64,000 nucleotides of DNA from Gilliamella sp. ESL0405 (GCF_019469205.1 NZ_CP048265.1:1488001-1552000), one strand, 5' to 3'. Shown: positions 36,162 to 47,703, numbered from the stretch's first letter. Notes: generated from the letters alone by a model not told the origin. A program made the numbers and translations.

Positions 36162-36493
36162 TTAATCATTATATGCTTATCCAGATATTTGCCATTTTAT
36201 GGTGAGATTAAATATAAAACGCAACGTCGTTCTTTATGACAAAAATATTCAAAAGGTAAGGTTAAAATAGTAACAATTGCAGTTTTTAAAGCGCTTTATG
36301 TCTAATACAATTAAAGCATTATGCGACCAACAAACCTGATTGGTAAATCTTATTAAGCATTGTTGATTTTCAAATTTCATTTGTCTTTTTATCAAAAAAT
36401 ATACGCAATGCATAACAAGCCATTGCGTATATTGAGATAATCAGATTGAATAAATTGGCAACGATCAATTCGATCTAAATTGAATTATCCAAT
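36162..36493. other. Intergenic region, no gene seen
   Basis: About 330 bases between the convergent MarR and autotransporter genes. Frames are broken on both strands and I see no strong hairpin. Confidence 0.5.
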
Positions 36494-39400
36494 TTACCAT
36501 TTATGCTCTATACCTATATTTCCTCGATACCCTTGACGCTTTGTGTTACCCAGATCGTGTTCATAACGAGCATCACCATATACATGGAGGTTTTGCGCAA
36601 TTGGGGTTTTAGCACCTAAGCCCAATTCGCCCCATGTACGAGCATATTTCTCTTTAATACTATCTTTACCTATTGTGACATGACTTGGTTTAACAAAATC
36701 GTGCCAAATATTACCAATAGCGTATATTGATGTAATTTGTTGTTCCACGGTTTGATTATTATCGCCCATTCGAACGCCAATTCGTCCACGTAGTAAATCT
36801 TGATTATTTTGATTTACCCGACGATATTTATCAGTAAAACTATCTAAATCGACATGTTGATAAACAAGTTGCGCTTGAGGCTCAATGATCCAATAATTTA
36901 AATCATTATCGTTTTGAGAAAATTTGAATAAATGCCCTGTTTCAGCAGAAAGCGCAACTCCCCAACCATTTTGAGCATGCGGATTGTTACCGTTACGAGC
37001 TTCATATTTATTGCGCAAATATGAAAACTGACCGACCAAATCCAAATAATTATTATTTATTGAGAAATAAGTATTGGTTAATCCCAAACTTACAGACTCT
37101 GATTTCCCTTTACCGGTTCGTTTATTGTGTGCAATTAAACCATGCTCAGCTCGATATTTATCTGAAAAATCGGTATGCCCTTTACTGTAAGTTATATATA
37201 TACCAGTATAGTTATGGCTACCGTCATCACTGATATTATTTAATAAATCATGCCCAAATTGAAATCCATAAATATCAGAATCGACATTTAACCGATTTTT
37301 ACCATCTTGTTTTAAATGTTTACCGATTAACCTGCCCCATGTTTCGCTTAAGATGCCGTCACAAGTGTTACAATTCGACAAGTCAAAATTCGTGTATTCT
37401 CCCCGACGTTCATGTAAAGAACTGATACTTAAAAGCCCTTGTTCCTGATTTACTCTCGCCATAGCAACATAACCTGCTATTGGACTTGCATAAATAGGTA
37501 TAGGCTTAGCTGGCGTCGGCGGCGTTGGTGGTGTCGGCGGCGTTGGCGGTGTTGGCGGCGTTGGCGGTGTCGGCGGTGTCGGTGGCGTTGGCGGTGTTGG
37601 CGGTGTTGGTGGTGTTGGCGGTGTTGGTGGTGTTGGTGGTGTTGGTGGTGTTGGCGGTGTAGCGGCTTGCATTGTCCAGAAATATTCATCGCCATTAGCT
37701 GTTTGTCGTTTAGCTAACTGAACTTCAGTGGCGCCTTTTGTATGCGCTTCACCAATAAAGTTATTTCCACTACCAGCTGTTCCAACAAAAATGAAGGCTG
37801 CACTGCTAATTACTTCAGCAACCTCCTTTATATTACCATCAATAATATTTTCCACACCTTGGGAATTTATTGGTATAACTTTTGTCAAACCACTAGCATT
37901 ACCGGTGATTTTTAAAACATCAGATTGCGAATCATTTGCAGACCTTATTGTGGTTTCATTCCAAAGTGTATTTACTTTTAATTTAGCATCATTTGAAGCA
38001 CTATAGTTGCCGTCAATAGTTAATACATCATTATATTGATGATGTGATGTGTTATCTAAATCAATCAGACCGGAATCACTAATAACATTACCTTGTAAAA
38101 TAAAATCATTTGAACCTGCATCTTCAAAAGCGCCATTAATTGTTGCCCCATTTGTTAGCATAACAGTATTAAATTTAGCGATGTTCTCGTTGTCCTTCTT
38201 TTTCAAATTCCAGCTAAAACCGTCAGCTATATTAACATTGAGTGTTTGGGTAAGGTTATTATTAATAACTTCCCCCTCTTCAACTTTCACCGCACCTTTA
38301 GAGATCAACCCAGTCATACTCCCTTTTCCTGAAGCGTTAAAAGTTACAGAAGATCCTTGATAAGCATCTAGCCCTTGTTCAACCCCACTAGAATCATAAG
38401 TATTAGAGTAGAATACATAATTAGGTGCAGAATAATTACCACTGACATTAATAATATAGCCACTATCGTTAGCAGTCAGATTGGTTTTATCACCAGTAAA
38501 AGTTAAGAGCGTATCAATTTGCCCCTGATCGACAAAAATCAGATCTTTACGTCCAAGAGAGTTGCTGATAACCGGATCGTTACTTGTTCCGGTAGTAGTA
38601 AATATGGCATCTTTAAAACTGGCATTTAATCCATGCGATGCCGCTTGTTCAAGCACCCCACTTGGCGTTGCATCATCATGCGTACCAATTTCTAACGCAT
38701 AGCCATTGGTTTTAACAATGGTTGAACTTTTATTATAATCGGCTTTAAATTGAGAATTACGAACCATTTTTATACCACTACCCTCTGTAGCATTAGTCGT
38801 ATCTATGGTTAATTCTCCATAAGATTCAATAATTCCTGGACCTTCACCAGTATTACGTGTCTTTCCCAATTTAACACCAATGCTATCCCATTTAAGCATT
38901 GAATTATCGCTACCTTTATTAATAGTGATTGTGTTTTTTTCGCCTTTTAAGATCACTTTAGGTGTCAATTGACCTTGGCTACCGACACTATCAGCAGCAT
39001 CATGGTTGGTTTGATTGCCTGAAACATAGATACCGATTGAACGGTTTCCGGTTAGTGTCATATCCAAATTATTATTAACGATAACTTGACCGGCTGAACC
39101 TTCGCCAGAATTATTATAAGCGCCTTGAATAGCACGAATACCGTTATTTAAAATTGGTTGAGTTTTACCGCCTTGAGTGGTCTGATTGATTTTCAAATTA
39201 TCAACGGTAATTGTACTGTATTTTCCATTATAATTACCATTTTCACCGGAATTTGCAGCAGAACCAACTAATATACCATATGCAGCAACACCTCCGCTTG
39301 AATTACGGCCTCGTGTATAATTGTCGTTTATATTCATCTCGACATTTTTGGCCGTTATGTCAACATTGTGATAAGTAGCAAGACCGAAGATATTACCGTT

Positions 39401-39802
39401 GTTGCTGAGAGTGAAATTCAAATTACCGGCCTCAATTCGTCCGCCAGATACGCCATAAGTATATTGATTTCCAAGCGCGGTATAATCACCTAAAACATTG
39501 GCGGTCAGGGTTGTATCTCCCACATAAAGGGGTTCATGTAATTTACTTCTAGTAAGGATGTAAAAACCTGCATTACCTGATTGGGTGGCTGTAGCGGCAT
39601 TGATGTTATTACAGCTAGGGCTATTTTGCCCTACCAAATAAGATCCATCGGCACTCGCCGTACAATCTAGAGCAAAAGCTGAAGCAGAACTAACTAAAAC
39701 GCATACAGTTATCATCGCTTTACTAGCACGTCGCGCTAATTCAGAACAAACTACAGTAGTGCCGGTGATAACATTAAATTTTGTTAGATAAATTTGGTTC
39801 AT
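36494..39802 (-). CDS. Autotransporter adhesin-like protein (type Va, ESPR signal, PPT-repeat linker)
   Basis: From the Met at 39802 the protein of about 1100 residues starts MNQIYLTKFNVITGTTVVCS, the extended signal peptide region (ESPR) of large autotransporters. The passenger is rich in G, N, T and beta-helix-like repeats (pertactin-like). A (PPT)16 linker follows, then SNCNTCDGILSETWGRLIG and a C-terminal beta-barrel ending NIGIEHKW, the terminal aromatic needed for BAM assembly. It should be secreted through the outer membrane as an adhesin or surface factor. The frame is open 22 codons earlier, but the ESPR fixes the start. Confidence 0.92.
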   Translation of the reverse strand: MNQIYLTKFNVITGTTVVCSELARRASKAMITVCVLVSSASAFALDCTASADGSYLVGQNSPSCNNINAATATQSGNAGFYILTRSKLHEPLYVGDTTLTANVLGDYTALGNQYTYGVSGGRIEAGNLNFTLSNNGNIFGLATYHNVDITAKNVEMNINDNYTRGRNSSGGVAAYGILVGSAANSGENGNYNGKYSTITVDNLKINQTTQGGKTQPILNNGIRAIQGAYNNSGEGSAGQVIVNNNLDMTLTGNRSIGIYVSGNQTNHDAADSVGSQGQLTPKVILKGEKNTITINKGSDNSMLKWDSIGVKLGKTRNTGEGPGIIESYGELTIDTTNATEGSGIKMVRNSQFKADYNKSSTIVKTNGYALEIGTHDDATPSGVLEQAASHGLNASFKDAIFTTTGTSNDPVISNSLGRKDLIFVDQGQIDTLLTFTGDKTNLTANDSGYIINVSGNYSAPNYVFYSNTYDSSGVEQGLDAYQGSSVTFNASGKGSMTGLISKGAVKVEEGEVINNNLTQTLNVNIADGFSWNLKKKDNENIAKFNTVMLTNGATINGAFEDAGSNDFILQGNVISDSGLIDLDNTSHHQYNDVLTIDGNYSASNDAKLKVNTLWNETTIRSANDSQSDVLKITGNASGLTKVIPINSQGVENIIDGNIKEVAEVISSAAFIFVGTAGSGNNFIGEAHTKGATEVQLAKRQTANGDEYFWTMQAATPPTPPTPPTPPTPPTPPTPPTPPTPPTPPTPPTPPTPPTPPTPPTPPTPAKPIPIYASPIAGYVAMARVNQEQGLLSISSLHERRGEYTNFDLSNCNTCDGILSETWGRLIGKHLKQDGKNRLNVDSDIYGFQFGHDLLNNISDDGSHNYTGIYITYSKGHTDFSDKYRAEHGLIAHNKRTGKGKSESVSLGLTNTYFSINNNYLDLVGQFSYLRNKYEARNGNNPHAQNGWGVALSAETGHLFKFSQNDNDLNYWIIEPQAQLVYQHVDLDSFTDKYRRVNQNNQDLLRGRIGVRMGDNNQTVEQQITSIYAIGNIWHDFVKPSHVTIGKDSIKEKYARTWGELGLGAKTPIAQNLHVYGDARYEHDLGNTKRQGYRGNIGIEHKW
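37512..37661. repeat. 9-bp tandem repeat coding the PPT linker of the autotransporter
   Basis: Sixteen units of GGYGTYGGY plus a partial unit lie in a row. On the minus strand each unit codes Pro-Pro-Thr. The long antisense ORFs rich in Trp/Arg or His/Gln here are by-products of the repeat. Confidence 0.97.
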
Positions 39803-39938
39803 ATCAATTTCCTTCAAATTAATGATAAAAAATAAGTACGACCACTTAGTAACAATCGACAATGACAATGATTTATTTTAGATAGATCTTAAATTCAAGA
39901 TTAAAAATAGATATCGATAGCAGCTAAAATGTAAAATG

Positions 39939-40415
39939 CTAACATTGAACTTTTTTAACGACTGTTTGAGCTTTTGACTTGTGATAACCAAAGAAACAAA
40001 GATTGTTTTTCAACACTTTTTTACAGATAGATTTCGTTAACAATACATCCCTGAGTCCAAATGGACAAAAGAAGGATAAAATCCATAGGCGTTTAGTCGC
40101 CGCCGGATGATGATATTTTACAAAATCGATGTAAGGCTTTTCTTTATTAAGATATTGTTGTTCTTCTTCGCTATTAAAATAAGCCCAATTAATATAACCT
40201 AATGGCTGATTATTTTTAATAACTAAAACATAATTCTTAGATTGGATGATAGGTAATAATACGCTTAAAGCCGAATCTAAAGCGACATTTTTATATTTAG
40301 GATTTTGATTCCATAACCAAATCATAGCCCCTAACACCTCGGCTTCATTACTTAAGGTATCTGGATATAAACTAGGTGCTATAACTCTAATAACGTCTTT
40401 TGCAACACTATTCAT
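39939..40415 (-). CDS. HlyC-family toxin-activating acyltransferase homologue, catalytic residues replaced
   Basis: The 158-residue protein matches RTX toxin-activating lysine acyltransferases in pattern: EVLGAMIWLWNQNPKYKNV, LPIIQSKNYVLVIKNNQPLG, YINWAYFN and RLWILSFFCPFG. HlyC has GHVSWLW and FIDWIAPFG at the matching places, with essential His23 and Asp92. Here these align with Ala and Ser, so normal acyl transfer is doubtful. No RTX toxin gene is in the window. The gene lies just upstream of the autotransporter on the same strand with about 135 bases between. It may be an inactive or repurposed homologue. Confidence 0.7.
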   Translation of the reverse strand: MNSVAKDVIRVIAPSLYPDTLSNEAEVLGAMIWLWNQNPKYKNVALDSALSVLLPIIQSKNYVLVIKNNQPLGYINWAYFNSEEEQQYLNKEKPYIDFVKYHHPAATKRLWILSFFCPFGLRDVLLTKSICKKVLKNNLCFFGYHKSKAQTVVKKVQC

Positions 40416-40781
40416 ATAGCTTTACCATTGCTAACTTTTATTTACAATTGTATTACAGAATGATCAAAACTTCATTAAATAAATAATAATGATCATAATC
40501 AATAAGTTAAGTGGGTTCTTTCCATATTACTTTGGTTATAAGTAGCTAAAGTATTTAAAAAGCCAGTATTATGATCAAACATAACAGCTTCTCTTCTTTC
40601 AAATATTTCATTTATGAATAAAAATTCATTTTGTGCAACATTAGGCACAATTCGCTGGAAAACTCGCTTTGTTTAAAATTATGAGTGAGCTATAAAATGC
40701 CAATTTAATTGGTGAAGAAAATCTTTATACAAAATGTAGGAATCAAAAATAAATGTTATAAGTTCCATTAGATTGATATAA
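40416..40781. other. Intergenic region between pta and the HlyC-like gene
   Basis: About 370 AT-rich bases with no recognisable gene on either strand. It should hold the promoter of the HlyC-like gene. The pta terminator is at its right end. Confidence 0.5.
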
Positions 40782-40806
40782 AAAGAGGTGAAAATATTCA
40801 CCTCTT
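40782..40806 (-). terminator. Intrinsic terminator of pta
   Basis: AAGAGGTGAA / TTCACCTCTT forms a 10-bp stem followed by TTTTTATA on the minus strand, 29 bases after the pta stop. Confidence 0.85.
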
Positions 40807-40834
40807 ATTGTTATCAACATTTGACCCGTTAAAA

Positions 40835-42985
40835 TTATTTATTAACGTTTTGTTCTTGTGCTGATTGAATTGCAGTTAAGGCAATTGTATAGACAATATC
40901 ATCAACTAACGCACCACGTGATAAATCATTCACCGGTTTACGCATGCCTTGTAACATTGGTCCAATAGACACAAGATCGGCAGAACGTTGTACCGCTTTA
41001 TAAGTGGTATTACCAGTATTAAGATCAGGGAAAATAAACACTGTCGCTTTACCGGCAACTTGAGAGTTAGGCGCTTTAGATTTAGCCACATCAGGCATTA
41101 CCGCTGCATCGTATTGTAAAGGTCCGTCGATCATTAAATCAGGACGTTTTTCTTGAGCAATTTTGGTCGCTTCTTTCACTTTTTCAACATCAGCACCTTG
41201 TCCGGAGCTACCTGTAGAATAAGAGATCATCGCAACACGCGGTTCGATGCCAAAGGCAATAGCAGTATCGGCTGATTGAATCGCAATTTCAGCAAGTTCT
41301 TGCGCATTTGGATCAGGATTAATCGCACAGTCACCATAAATATAGACTTGATCAGGCATTAACATAAAGAACACAGATGATACCAATGAACTACCCGGCG
41401 CTGTCTTGATTAATTGTAATGGCGGACGAATGGTATTAGCAGTAGTATGCACTGCACCAGAGACTAAACCATCAACTTCGTTAGCTTCCAGCATCATAGT
41501 ACCAAGTACCACATTATCAGCCAGTTGCTCACGTGCGATAACTTCAGTCATACCTTTGTTTTTGCGTAGTTCAACTAAACGTGGAACATATTTTTCACGA
41601 ATAGTTTCCGGATCAACAATTTCAACACCTTCACCTAAAGTCACACCCTGTTGAGCGGCGACTTTACGAACTTCATCAGGATTACCAAGCAATACACATT
41701 TAGCAATATGACGCTCAGCACAAATTGCCGCTGCTTTAACAGTTCGTGGCTCATCACCTTCCGGTAAAACCACCACTTTTTTCGCATTACGTGCCAGTTC
41801 AGTTAATTGATAACGGAAAGCCGGAGGCGATAAACGACGTGCAGAATTTACCACTTCATTAAGTGATTTAATCCAATTTGTATCAATATGATCAGCAACA
41901 AAGTTTTGGGTATTTTCCATACGCTCTTTGTCATCAACCGGAATTTCTAAATTAAATTGTTGTAAATTGATTGATGTTTGGAAAGTATTGGTTTGGACAG
42001 TAAATACCGGCAATCCTGTATCAAATGCTGGTTGGCATAGCTTGTAGATTGTATCATCGATTTCATAGCCACCCGTTAATAATACACCACCAATAGCAAC
42101 GCCATTCATTGCGGCTAAACAGATAGTCACCAATACATCTGAGCGGTCAGCAGAGGTAACTAACAGCGCATTGGGTTGTAAATGACTGATGATGTTAGGC
42201 ACGCTACGTGAACAGAATGAAACATGTTTAATACGGCGACTTTTAATGCCTCCTTCATTAATGATTTTAGCATCAAAGTGGTTAGCAATATCAATAGCAC
42301 GGCAAGCGCTAAGATCGATATTCCACGGAATACAACCTAACACTGGCAGTGGGCTGTGTTCACTTAAATCTTTAATGGTAATTTTTTTATCATCAAATTT
42401 AGGGGTATGATAGATTTCGGCTACATCCGGACGAGCAAGGCTTTGCTCTTCAACCGGTGCATTAACTTTATTAACAATTACGCCAACAATTTTTTCATTT
42501 TTAATGCCACCAAAATTTGAACGAGCAATTTCAATGCGCTCTTTAAGTTGTTCAGGCGTATCTTTACCCATATTAACAACAAAAATAATTTCAGCACCAA
42601 GGGTTTTAGCGATATTATTATTGAGTTCATTTGCGAAAGGATAATCGCTGGTTGGTACAATACCTTCAACTAAAACGACATCAGCGCCTTTCGTATTTTC
42701 AGCATATAAAGCGACAATTTCTTCCATAAGCACATCTTGTTGATTTAAACCTAACAAGTTTTCAACATGGCTCATTTTAAGCGGTTTTAATGCCGGAATT
42801 GATGTATTGTGGCTAACTAAAGTGGTGGTATTATCTGGCGCATCGCCACCTGCTCGTGGTTGAGCAACCGGTTTAAATACATTTAGGTTAATTCCTTGAC
42901 GCTCCATAGCTCGAATAACACCCAGGCTCACACCTGTCAACCCAACGTTGGTTCCGGTCGGAATGAGCATAATAGTACGAGACAT
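40835..42985 (-). CDS. pta: Phosphate acetyltransferase (long, three-domain form)
   Basis: Pta converts acetyl-CoA and phosphate to acetyl-phosphate. At 716 residues it is the long enterobacterial type. The N-terminal P-loop-like domain starts [20 protein letters not shown] and contains a DRTGG-like middle domain. The C-terminal catalytic domain has [20 protein letters not shown] and [20 protein letters not shown]. It is downstream of ackA on the same strand with a terminator-like hairpin between the two, so pta expression may be partly uncoupled. Together they form the acetate/ATP route. Confidence 0.97.
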   Translation of the reverse strand: MSRTIMLIPTGTNVGLTGVSLGVIRAMERQGINLNVFKPVAQPRAGGDAPDNTTTLVSHNTSIPALKPLKMSHVENLLGLNQQDVLMEEIVALYAENTKGADVVLVEGIVPTSDYPFANELNNNIAKTLGAEIIFVVNMGKDTPEQLKERIEIARSNFGGIKNEKIVGVIVNKVNAPVEEQSLARPDVAEIYHTPKFDDKKITIKDLSEHSPLPVLGCIPWNIDLSACRAIDIANHFDAKIINEGGIKSRRIKHVSFCSRSVPNIISHLQPNALLVTSADRSDVLVTICLAAMNGVAIGGVLLTGGYEIDDTIYKLCQPAFDTGLPVFTVQTNTFQTSINLQQFNLEIPVDDKERMENTQNFVADHIDTNWIKSLNEVVNSARRLSPPAFRYQLTELARNAKKVVVLPEGDEPRTVKAAAICAERHIAKCVLLGNPDEVRKVAAQQGVTLGEGVEIVDPETIREKYVPRLVELRKNKGMTEVIAREQLADNVVLGTMMLEANEVDGLVSGAVHTTANTIRPPLQLIKTAPGSSLVSSVFFMLMPDQVYIYGDCAINPDPNAQELAEIAIQSADTAIAFGIEPRVAMISYSTGSSGQGADVEKVKEATKIAQEKRPDLMIDGPLQYDAAVMPDVAKSKAPNSQVAGKATVFIFPDLNTGNTTYKAVQRSADLVSIGPMLQGMRKPVNDLSRGALVDDIVYTIALTAIQSAQEQNVNK

Positions 42986-43023
42986 AATCGATTTCCTCTT
43001 AATTCTTTATTAAATATAAAAAC

Positions 43024-43045
43024 AAACCGCCATGAAGGCGGTTTT
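43024..43045 (-). terminator. Hairpin between ackA and pta
   Basis: AAACCGCC-ATGAA-GGCGGTTT with TTTGTTTTTAT following on the minus strand. It would terminate or attenuate transcription passing from ackA into pta. Confidence 0.7.
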
Positions 43046-43054
43046 ATTTGTCTT

Positions 43055-44260
43055 TTAAGCAGTTAGACGCGCTGCATCTTGCGCAATGACTAATTCTTCA
43101 TTAGTTGGAATTACCATTGCAATTGCTGAACCATCTTTAGTGATTGTACCACCTTTACCAAAACGTGCAGCTAAGTTGCGCTCTTGATCTAATTCAAATC
43201 CAAGAATAGATAATTTTTGAAGTGCCATACGACGAACTTCTTCAGCATTCTCACCGATACCACCGGTAAAGATAATTGCATCTAAACGACCGTCTAATAA
43301 CATGGCATATCCACCAATGTATTTCACTAAGCGATGAACGAAAACATCTAAAGCATTTTTAGCATTTTCATCTGTGTCATAGTTATCAGTCACATAGCGG
43401 CAATCACTGCTCACACCAGTTAAACCTAATAAACCTGATTTTTTGTTTAAAAGATTATTAATATCTGCAACAGACATATTTAAATTGTCATGTAAGAAGA
43501 ACATGATAGCGGGATCGATATCACCACTACGAGTCCCCATAACTAACCCTTCTAATGGCGTTAGACCCATAGACGTTTCAACACATTTACCATTTTTAAC
43601 CGCAGTAATAGACGCACCATTACCTAAGTGACAAGTAATCACATTAGTTTCATCAACAGGTTTATTTAATAATCTAGCAGCTTCACGGCTAACATAATAG
43701 TGGCTAGTACCATGTGCACCGTAACGACGTACACCGTGTTTAGTGTAAAGCTCGTTTGGAATCGCATATAAGTATGCTTCTTTCGGCATGGTTGTGTGGA
43801 ATGCAGTATCAAACACAGCAACATTTTTATCTTTTAAATGAGGGAAAGCAGCAAACGCTTCACGGATACCAATTAAGTGCGCAGGGTTATGTAGTGGAGC
43901 AAAGGCAGAGGCTTCCTCAATACCTTTTAAAACAGAATCGTCAATCACAACAGATTGAGTGTATTTTTCACCACCATGTACAATTCGGTGACCAATAGAT
44001 TTAATACTATCTAATAATTCTGGTTTTTGTGGGAAGATGCTATTAACAATAAACTTAATTGCTTCACTGTGTGCAGCACCTGCACCTAAAGAAGCTTCGT
44101 TCTTAACACCATCAAGTTTCCACTTAATACGAGCATCAGGAAGATTAAAACATTCAGCTAACCCAGATAAAAACTCATCACCATTTTCAGGGTTAATAAT
44201 GGCAAATTTTAATGATGAACTTCCACAGTTAAGAACAAGAGCGTTATTACTTGATGACAT
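43055..44260 (-). CDS. ackA: Acetate kinase
   Basis: AckA makes ATP and acetate from acetyl-phosphate. The start at 44260 gives [20 protein letters not shown], the normal N-terminus, and 401 residues; a 50-residue extension open upstream is not family-like. Signature blocks are [67 protein letters not shown] and FTGGIGENA. It is divergent from yfbV, as in E. coli. With pta it completes acetate fermentation. Confidence 0.98.
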   Translation of the reverse strand: MSSSNNALVLNCGSSSLKFAIINPENGDEFLSGLAECFNLPDARIKWKLDGVKNEASLGAGAAHSEAIKFIVNSIFPQKPELLDSIKSIGHRIVHGGEKYTQSVVIDDSVLKGIEEASAFAPLHNPAHLIGIREAFAAFPHLKDKNVAVFDTAFHTTMPKEAYLYAIPNELYTKHGVRRYGAHGTSHYYVSREAARLLNKPVDETNVITCHLGNGASITAVKNGKCVETSMGLTPLEGLVMGTRSGDIDPAIMFFLHDNLNMSVADINNLLNKKSGLLGLTGVSSDCRYVTDNYDTDENAKNALDVFVHRLVKYIGGYAMLLDGRLDAIIFTGGIGENAEEVRRMALQKLSILGFELDQERNLAARFGKGGTITKDGSAIAMVIPTNEELVIAQDAARLTA

Positions 44261-44433
44261 AGTAATTCCTATATATTGAATAAAAAGATATATACCAATC
44301 AAAATTGGTAACTCAACACATGATTTAACAATCGATGCGATTTTATAAGGTGACTTCTGATATCTTGTGTTTTGAGATAGAATAAAGAGAGTCCCCAATT
44401 TGAATGGCACTATTTTAAGACAATAAAATACGA

Positions 44434-44910
44434 ATGTCGAGGAATCCCCAACAGATGAATTTAATTAAAAATTTTAAGGCAGGTCAAAGATATATGGCGC
44501 TTTGCCCAATGGATAAAGCGCTTTCTTATTCTTTTCCTGAATTAAAAATCATAAACCACATAAAAACCGCAAAAAAATATTTACCGCCTATCATTGTTTT
44601 TATTGCTGTTTGGCAATATTTTATGCCGGCACAATTAGCCGTAACAGTGATAACTATTCTTTTTGCACTGAGTTTACCTATTCAAGGTATCTGTTGGTTG
44701 GGTAAACGATCGCAATCCCCGTTACCGCTAAATTTGGTGGACTGTTATAATCACATCAAAGCTCAGCTTATTGAAAAAAAAGTACTCGAAGAAAATAAAA
44801 ACAACCGTGAAAAATTAACATTTGAATCTTTCATGAAGCTAATTAAACTATCAAAAACCCATTTTGGCAGCTATTTTGGTCAAGATGATGACAATAAGCT
44901 TGATATTTAA
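44434..44910 (+). CDS. yfbV: YfbV (UPF0208) inner-membrane protein
   Basis: The 158-residue protein has two membrane segments ([20 protein letters not shown] and [20 protein letters not shown]) followed by [20 protein letters not shown], matching UPF0208/DUF412 (YfbV), whose E. coli member is linked to chromosome domain organisation near the terminus. Two starts are possible: 44434 or the Met eight codons later. It is divergent from ackA, the same neighbour as in E. coli, and runs into priC after 12 bases. Confidence 0.88.
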   Translation: MSRNPQQMNLIKNFKAGQRYMALCPMDKALSYSFPELKIINHIKTAKKYLPPIIVFIAVWQYFMPAQLAVTVITILFALSLPIQGICWLGKRSQSPLPLNLVDCYNHIKAQLIEKKVLEENKNNREKLTFESFMKLIKLSKTHFGSYFGQDDDNKLDI

Positions 44911-44922
44911 GATTAAAAAACA

Positions 44923-45432
44923 ATGCAAAAATTTCTAGCCCAATTAGATGCACAAATTACAGCTCTTGAACAACAGATCAAACTATCAGATCAACAACCT
45001 TTTCAAGAGCACTATTTTGATGAACAACTGTTTAATCAGCCTAAAATCGCCACTAACTGTGATTATTACTTAGAAAAAATTAAGCAAACCTATCAGGCAT
45101 TGTGCGATAGTGTACATTCCAATAAGCTTGAACAGATGACCTTTTTATCTGACAAGCTGATCAATCAAATGACAGCGCTAACCCGAGAGTTAGCCACCCA
45201 CCAATTACGCCAAAACAAGAGCGATACAGTGTTTCACGAAACACTTTATGAAAAACACTCAAGGCATCTTGATTACCTACGCCGATTACAAGAGATGAAG
45301 TATGAACTGGAACTATCAGCCGAATCTATTGACCATGTAAAAATCGCAACACTGGATAATCGTATTTATCGTTGCGAAAAAGCCATTGAGGCGATTGAGT
45401 TAGAAATGGAAAGCGCGGGTAATACCAAGTAA
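44923..45432 (+). CDS. priC: Primosomal replication protein PriC
   Basis: PriC helps reload DnaB at stalled forks with SSB. The 169 residues are almost all helical, with QKFLAQLDAQITALEQQIK at the start and the family's most conserved part LYEKHSRHLDYLRRLQEMKY near residues 100-125, then DNRIYRCEKAIEAIELEMES. It is a fast-evolving family, so identity rests mainly on the C-terminal block. It follows yfbV closely and is probably cotranscribed with it. Confidence 0.88.
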   Translation: MQKFLAQLDAQITALEQQIKLSDQQPFQEHYFDEQLFNQPKIATNCDYYLEKIKQTYQALCDSVHSNKLEQMTFLSDKLINQMTALTRELATHQLRQNKSDTVFHETLYEKHSRHLDYLRRLQEMKYELELSAESIDHVKIATLDNRIYRCEKAIEAIELEMESAGNTK

Positions 45433-45620
45433 TTACCACTTTATGCTAATCAATTTATTTATCGAATTGCTAGCATTTATATTCTGCTTATTACCAAAAT
45501 GCATATTGTTATAATTATTAATTAGTATCATCTTTTTGAGTTATATTTATAATATTAACGATAATTTGTGGTAATACTTTGGTGTTGTTCCGTTTAATGT
45601 TTTTTAATAAGGATTCTGAT

Positions 45621-46586
45621 ATGAGTAAAATATTTGATGATAATTCACAAACTATTGGCCACACGCCTTTGGTGCGATTAAAGCATTTTGGTCATGGTAA
45701 CATTTTAGCCAAAGTGGAATCACGTAACCCGAGTTTCAGTGTTAAATGTCGAATTGCATCAAACATGATTTGGGATGCTGAAAAACGTGGCTTATTAACC
45801 CCCGATGTTGAATTAGTTGAACCAACCAGCGGTAATACCGGTATCGCTCTTGCAGCAGTAGCCGCTGCTCGTGGTTATAAATTAACTTTAACAATGCCAG
45901 AAAGTATGAGCATTGAACGCCGAAAATTGTTAAAAGCGTTAGGTGCTAATCTGGTATTAACCGAAGCTGCGAAAGGCATGAAAGGGGCAATTGAAAAAGC
46001 CGAAGAGATCGTTGCCAGCAATCCGCAACGCAATATTATGCTACAACAATTTAGCAATCCAGCTAATCCCGAAATCCACGAAAAAACCACCGGACCTGAA
46101 ATTTGGTTAGACACTGACGGCCAAATAGATATTTTTATTGCCGGTGTAGGCACTGGCGGTACATTTACCGGGGTAAGCCGTTTTATTAAAAAAACTCAAG
46201 GAAAAAATATTACAGCCGTGGCTGTCGAGCCAACTAACTCCCCAGTTATTTCGCAAGCATTAGCGGGCGAGCCTATAAAACCGGGTCCACATAAAATCCA
46301 AGGTATTGGTGCCGGATTTATTCCGTCGAATCTCGATTTAAGCTTAGTTGATTTAGTCGAAAAAGTATCTAATGAAGAAGCCATTGATACAGCTCGTATC
46401 TTAATGGAAAAAGAAGGTATTTTAGCCGGCATCTCATCAGGGGCAGCCGTATTTGCCGCTGATAGACTAGCGAAGTTACCTGAAAATGCCAATAAAACCA
46501 TTGTTGTGATTTTGCCTTCTTCCGGTGAACGCTATTTAAGTACTGACTTATTTAGTGGCATTTTTACTGAAAAAGAGCTAGGTTAA
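45621..46586 (+). CDS. cysK: Cysteine synthase A
   Basis: CysK forms cysteine from O-acetylserine and sulfide using PLP. I choose the ATG at 45621 (321 residues) since [20 protein letters not shown] is the normal start and AAGGA lies upstream. The PLP lysine is in [16 protein letters not shown]; other marks are [20 protein letters not shown], the [14 protein letters not shown] phosphate loop and [11 protein letters not shown]. It follows E. coli CysK more than CysM in this region. It stands alone and is closed by a hairpin shared with ruvB's transcript. Confidence 0.94.
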   Translation: MSKIFDDNSQTIGHTPLVRLKHFGHGNILAKVESRNPSFSVKCRIASNMIWDAEKRGLLTPDVELVEPTSGNTGIALAAVAAARGYKLTLTMPESMSIERRKLLKALGANLVLTEAAKGMKGAIEKAEEIVASNPQRNIMLQQFSNPANPEIHEKTTGPEIWLDTDGQIDIFIAGVGTGGTFTGVSRFIKKTQGKNITAVAVEPTNSPVISQALAGEPIKPGPHKIQGIGAGFIPSNLDLSLVDLVEKVSNEEAIDTARILMEKEGILAGISSGAAVFAADRLAKLPENANKTIVVILPSSGERYLSTDLFSGIFTEKELG

Positions 46587-46600
46587 TTATTATTCACCAA

Positions 46601-46632
46601 AAAAGCGCAATAAATCTATTATTGCGCTTTTT
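46601..46632. terminator. Bidirectional terminator between cysK and ruvB
   Basis: AAAGCGCAATA / TATTGCGCTTT with A and T tracts on either side lies between convergent cysK and ruvB and can serve both. Confidence 0.85.
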
Positions 46633-46685
46633 CGGTTTAATTAGTCTTTATAATGATTTGCTAACCTAATTTAAAAAATAATCAA

Positions 46686-47690
46686 TTAGCTTTCATAAAT
46701 AATGCCAAAATGCCGATAAGCGTGTGGTGTGGCAATTCGGCCTCGTGGTGTTCTTTGAATATAGCCTTGTTGAATTAAAAACGGTTCAAGCACATCTTCG
46801 ATCGTTTCCCGCTCTTCACCAATTGCCGCAGCAATATTATCCAATCCAACCGGACCTCCCATAAATTTTTCAATAATGGCAAGTAATAGTTTACGATCCA
46901 TATAGTCAAATCCTTCATTATCAACATCAAGCATATCCAATGCTAAGGTTGCTATCTTTTCATCGATAATACCTTTTGATTTAACATCAGCGTAATCACG
47001 AACACGGCGTAATAAACGATTGGCAATACGAGGCGTACCTCGAGAGCGTTTAGCAATTAAGTGGGCACCTTCACTCGATAAGTCCATACCTAAAAATTTA
47101 GCACTGCGACCAACGATATACTCTAAATCTTCAACACGATAAAATTCAAGGCGCTGAACAATGCCAAAACGATCACGTAAAGGCGAAGTTAACGATCCGG
47201 CTCGAGTCGTGGCACCAATTAACGTGAAAGGTGGCAGATCAATTTTAATCGAACGAGCCGCCGGCCCTTCACCTATCATGATATCTAGCTGGTAATCTTC
47301 CATTGCCGGATATAAAATCTCTTCAACAACAGGCGAAAGGCGGTGAATTTCATCAATAAAAAGCACGTCATTCGGCTCTAAATTGGTCAGCATTGCCGCT
47401 AAATCACCGGCTTTTTCTAATACAGGTCCGGAAGTGGTACGTAAATTAACGTTCATTTCATTGGCAACAATATTGGCTAACGTTGTTTTGCCCAGCCCCG
47501 GCGGGCCGAAGATCAAAACATGATCAAGCGCATCACAACGCTGCTTAGCCGCTTGTATAAAGATTTTCATTTGCTCACGAACTTGCGGTTGCCCGATATA
47601 CTCGTCTAAATATTTTGGACGAATAGCACGATCTAACGATTCTTCTTCTTTTTGAGCTTGTGGAGCAATTAAACGATCTGCTTCGATCAT
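46686..47690 (-). CDS. ruvB: Holliday junction branch-migration helicase RuvB
   Basis: RuvB is the AAA+ motor of the RuvAB complex. The 334 residues show Walker [21 protein letters not shown], Walker [21 protein letters not shown], sensor 1 [20 protein letters not shown] with the arginine finger, and a winged-helix C-terminus ([19 protein letters not shown]). It follows ruvA by 13 bases. Length and motifs are normal. No ruvC is adjacent, unlike many proteobacteria. Confidence 0.98.
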   Translation of the reverse strand: MIEADRLIAPQAQKEEESLDRAIRPKYLDEYIGQPQVREQMKIFIQAAKQRCDALDHVLIFGPPGLGKTTLANIVANEMNVNLRTTSGPVLEKAGDLAAMLTNLEPNDVLFIDEIHRLSPVVEEILYPAMEDYQLDIMIGEGPAARSIKIDLPPFTLIGATTRAGSLTSPLRDRFGIVQRLEFYRVEDLEYIVGRSAKFLGMDLSSEGAHLIAKRSRGTPRIANRLLRRVRDYADVKSKGIIDEKIATLALDMLDVDNEGFDYMDRKLLLAIIEKFMGGPVGLDNIAAAIGEERETIEDVLEPFLIQQGYIQRTPRGRIATPHAYRHFGIIYES

Positions 47691-47703
47691 AATTATTTCC
47701 TAT

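Noticed and set aside
37439-37717. Long plus-strand ORF rich in Trp and Arg over the autotransporter linker
   Set aside because: It is the antisense reading of the 9-bp PPT repeat and has no independent support.
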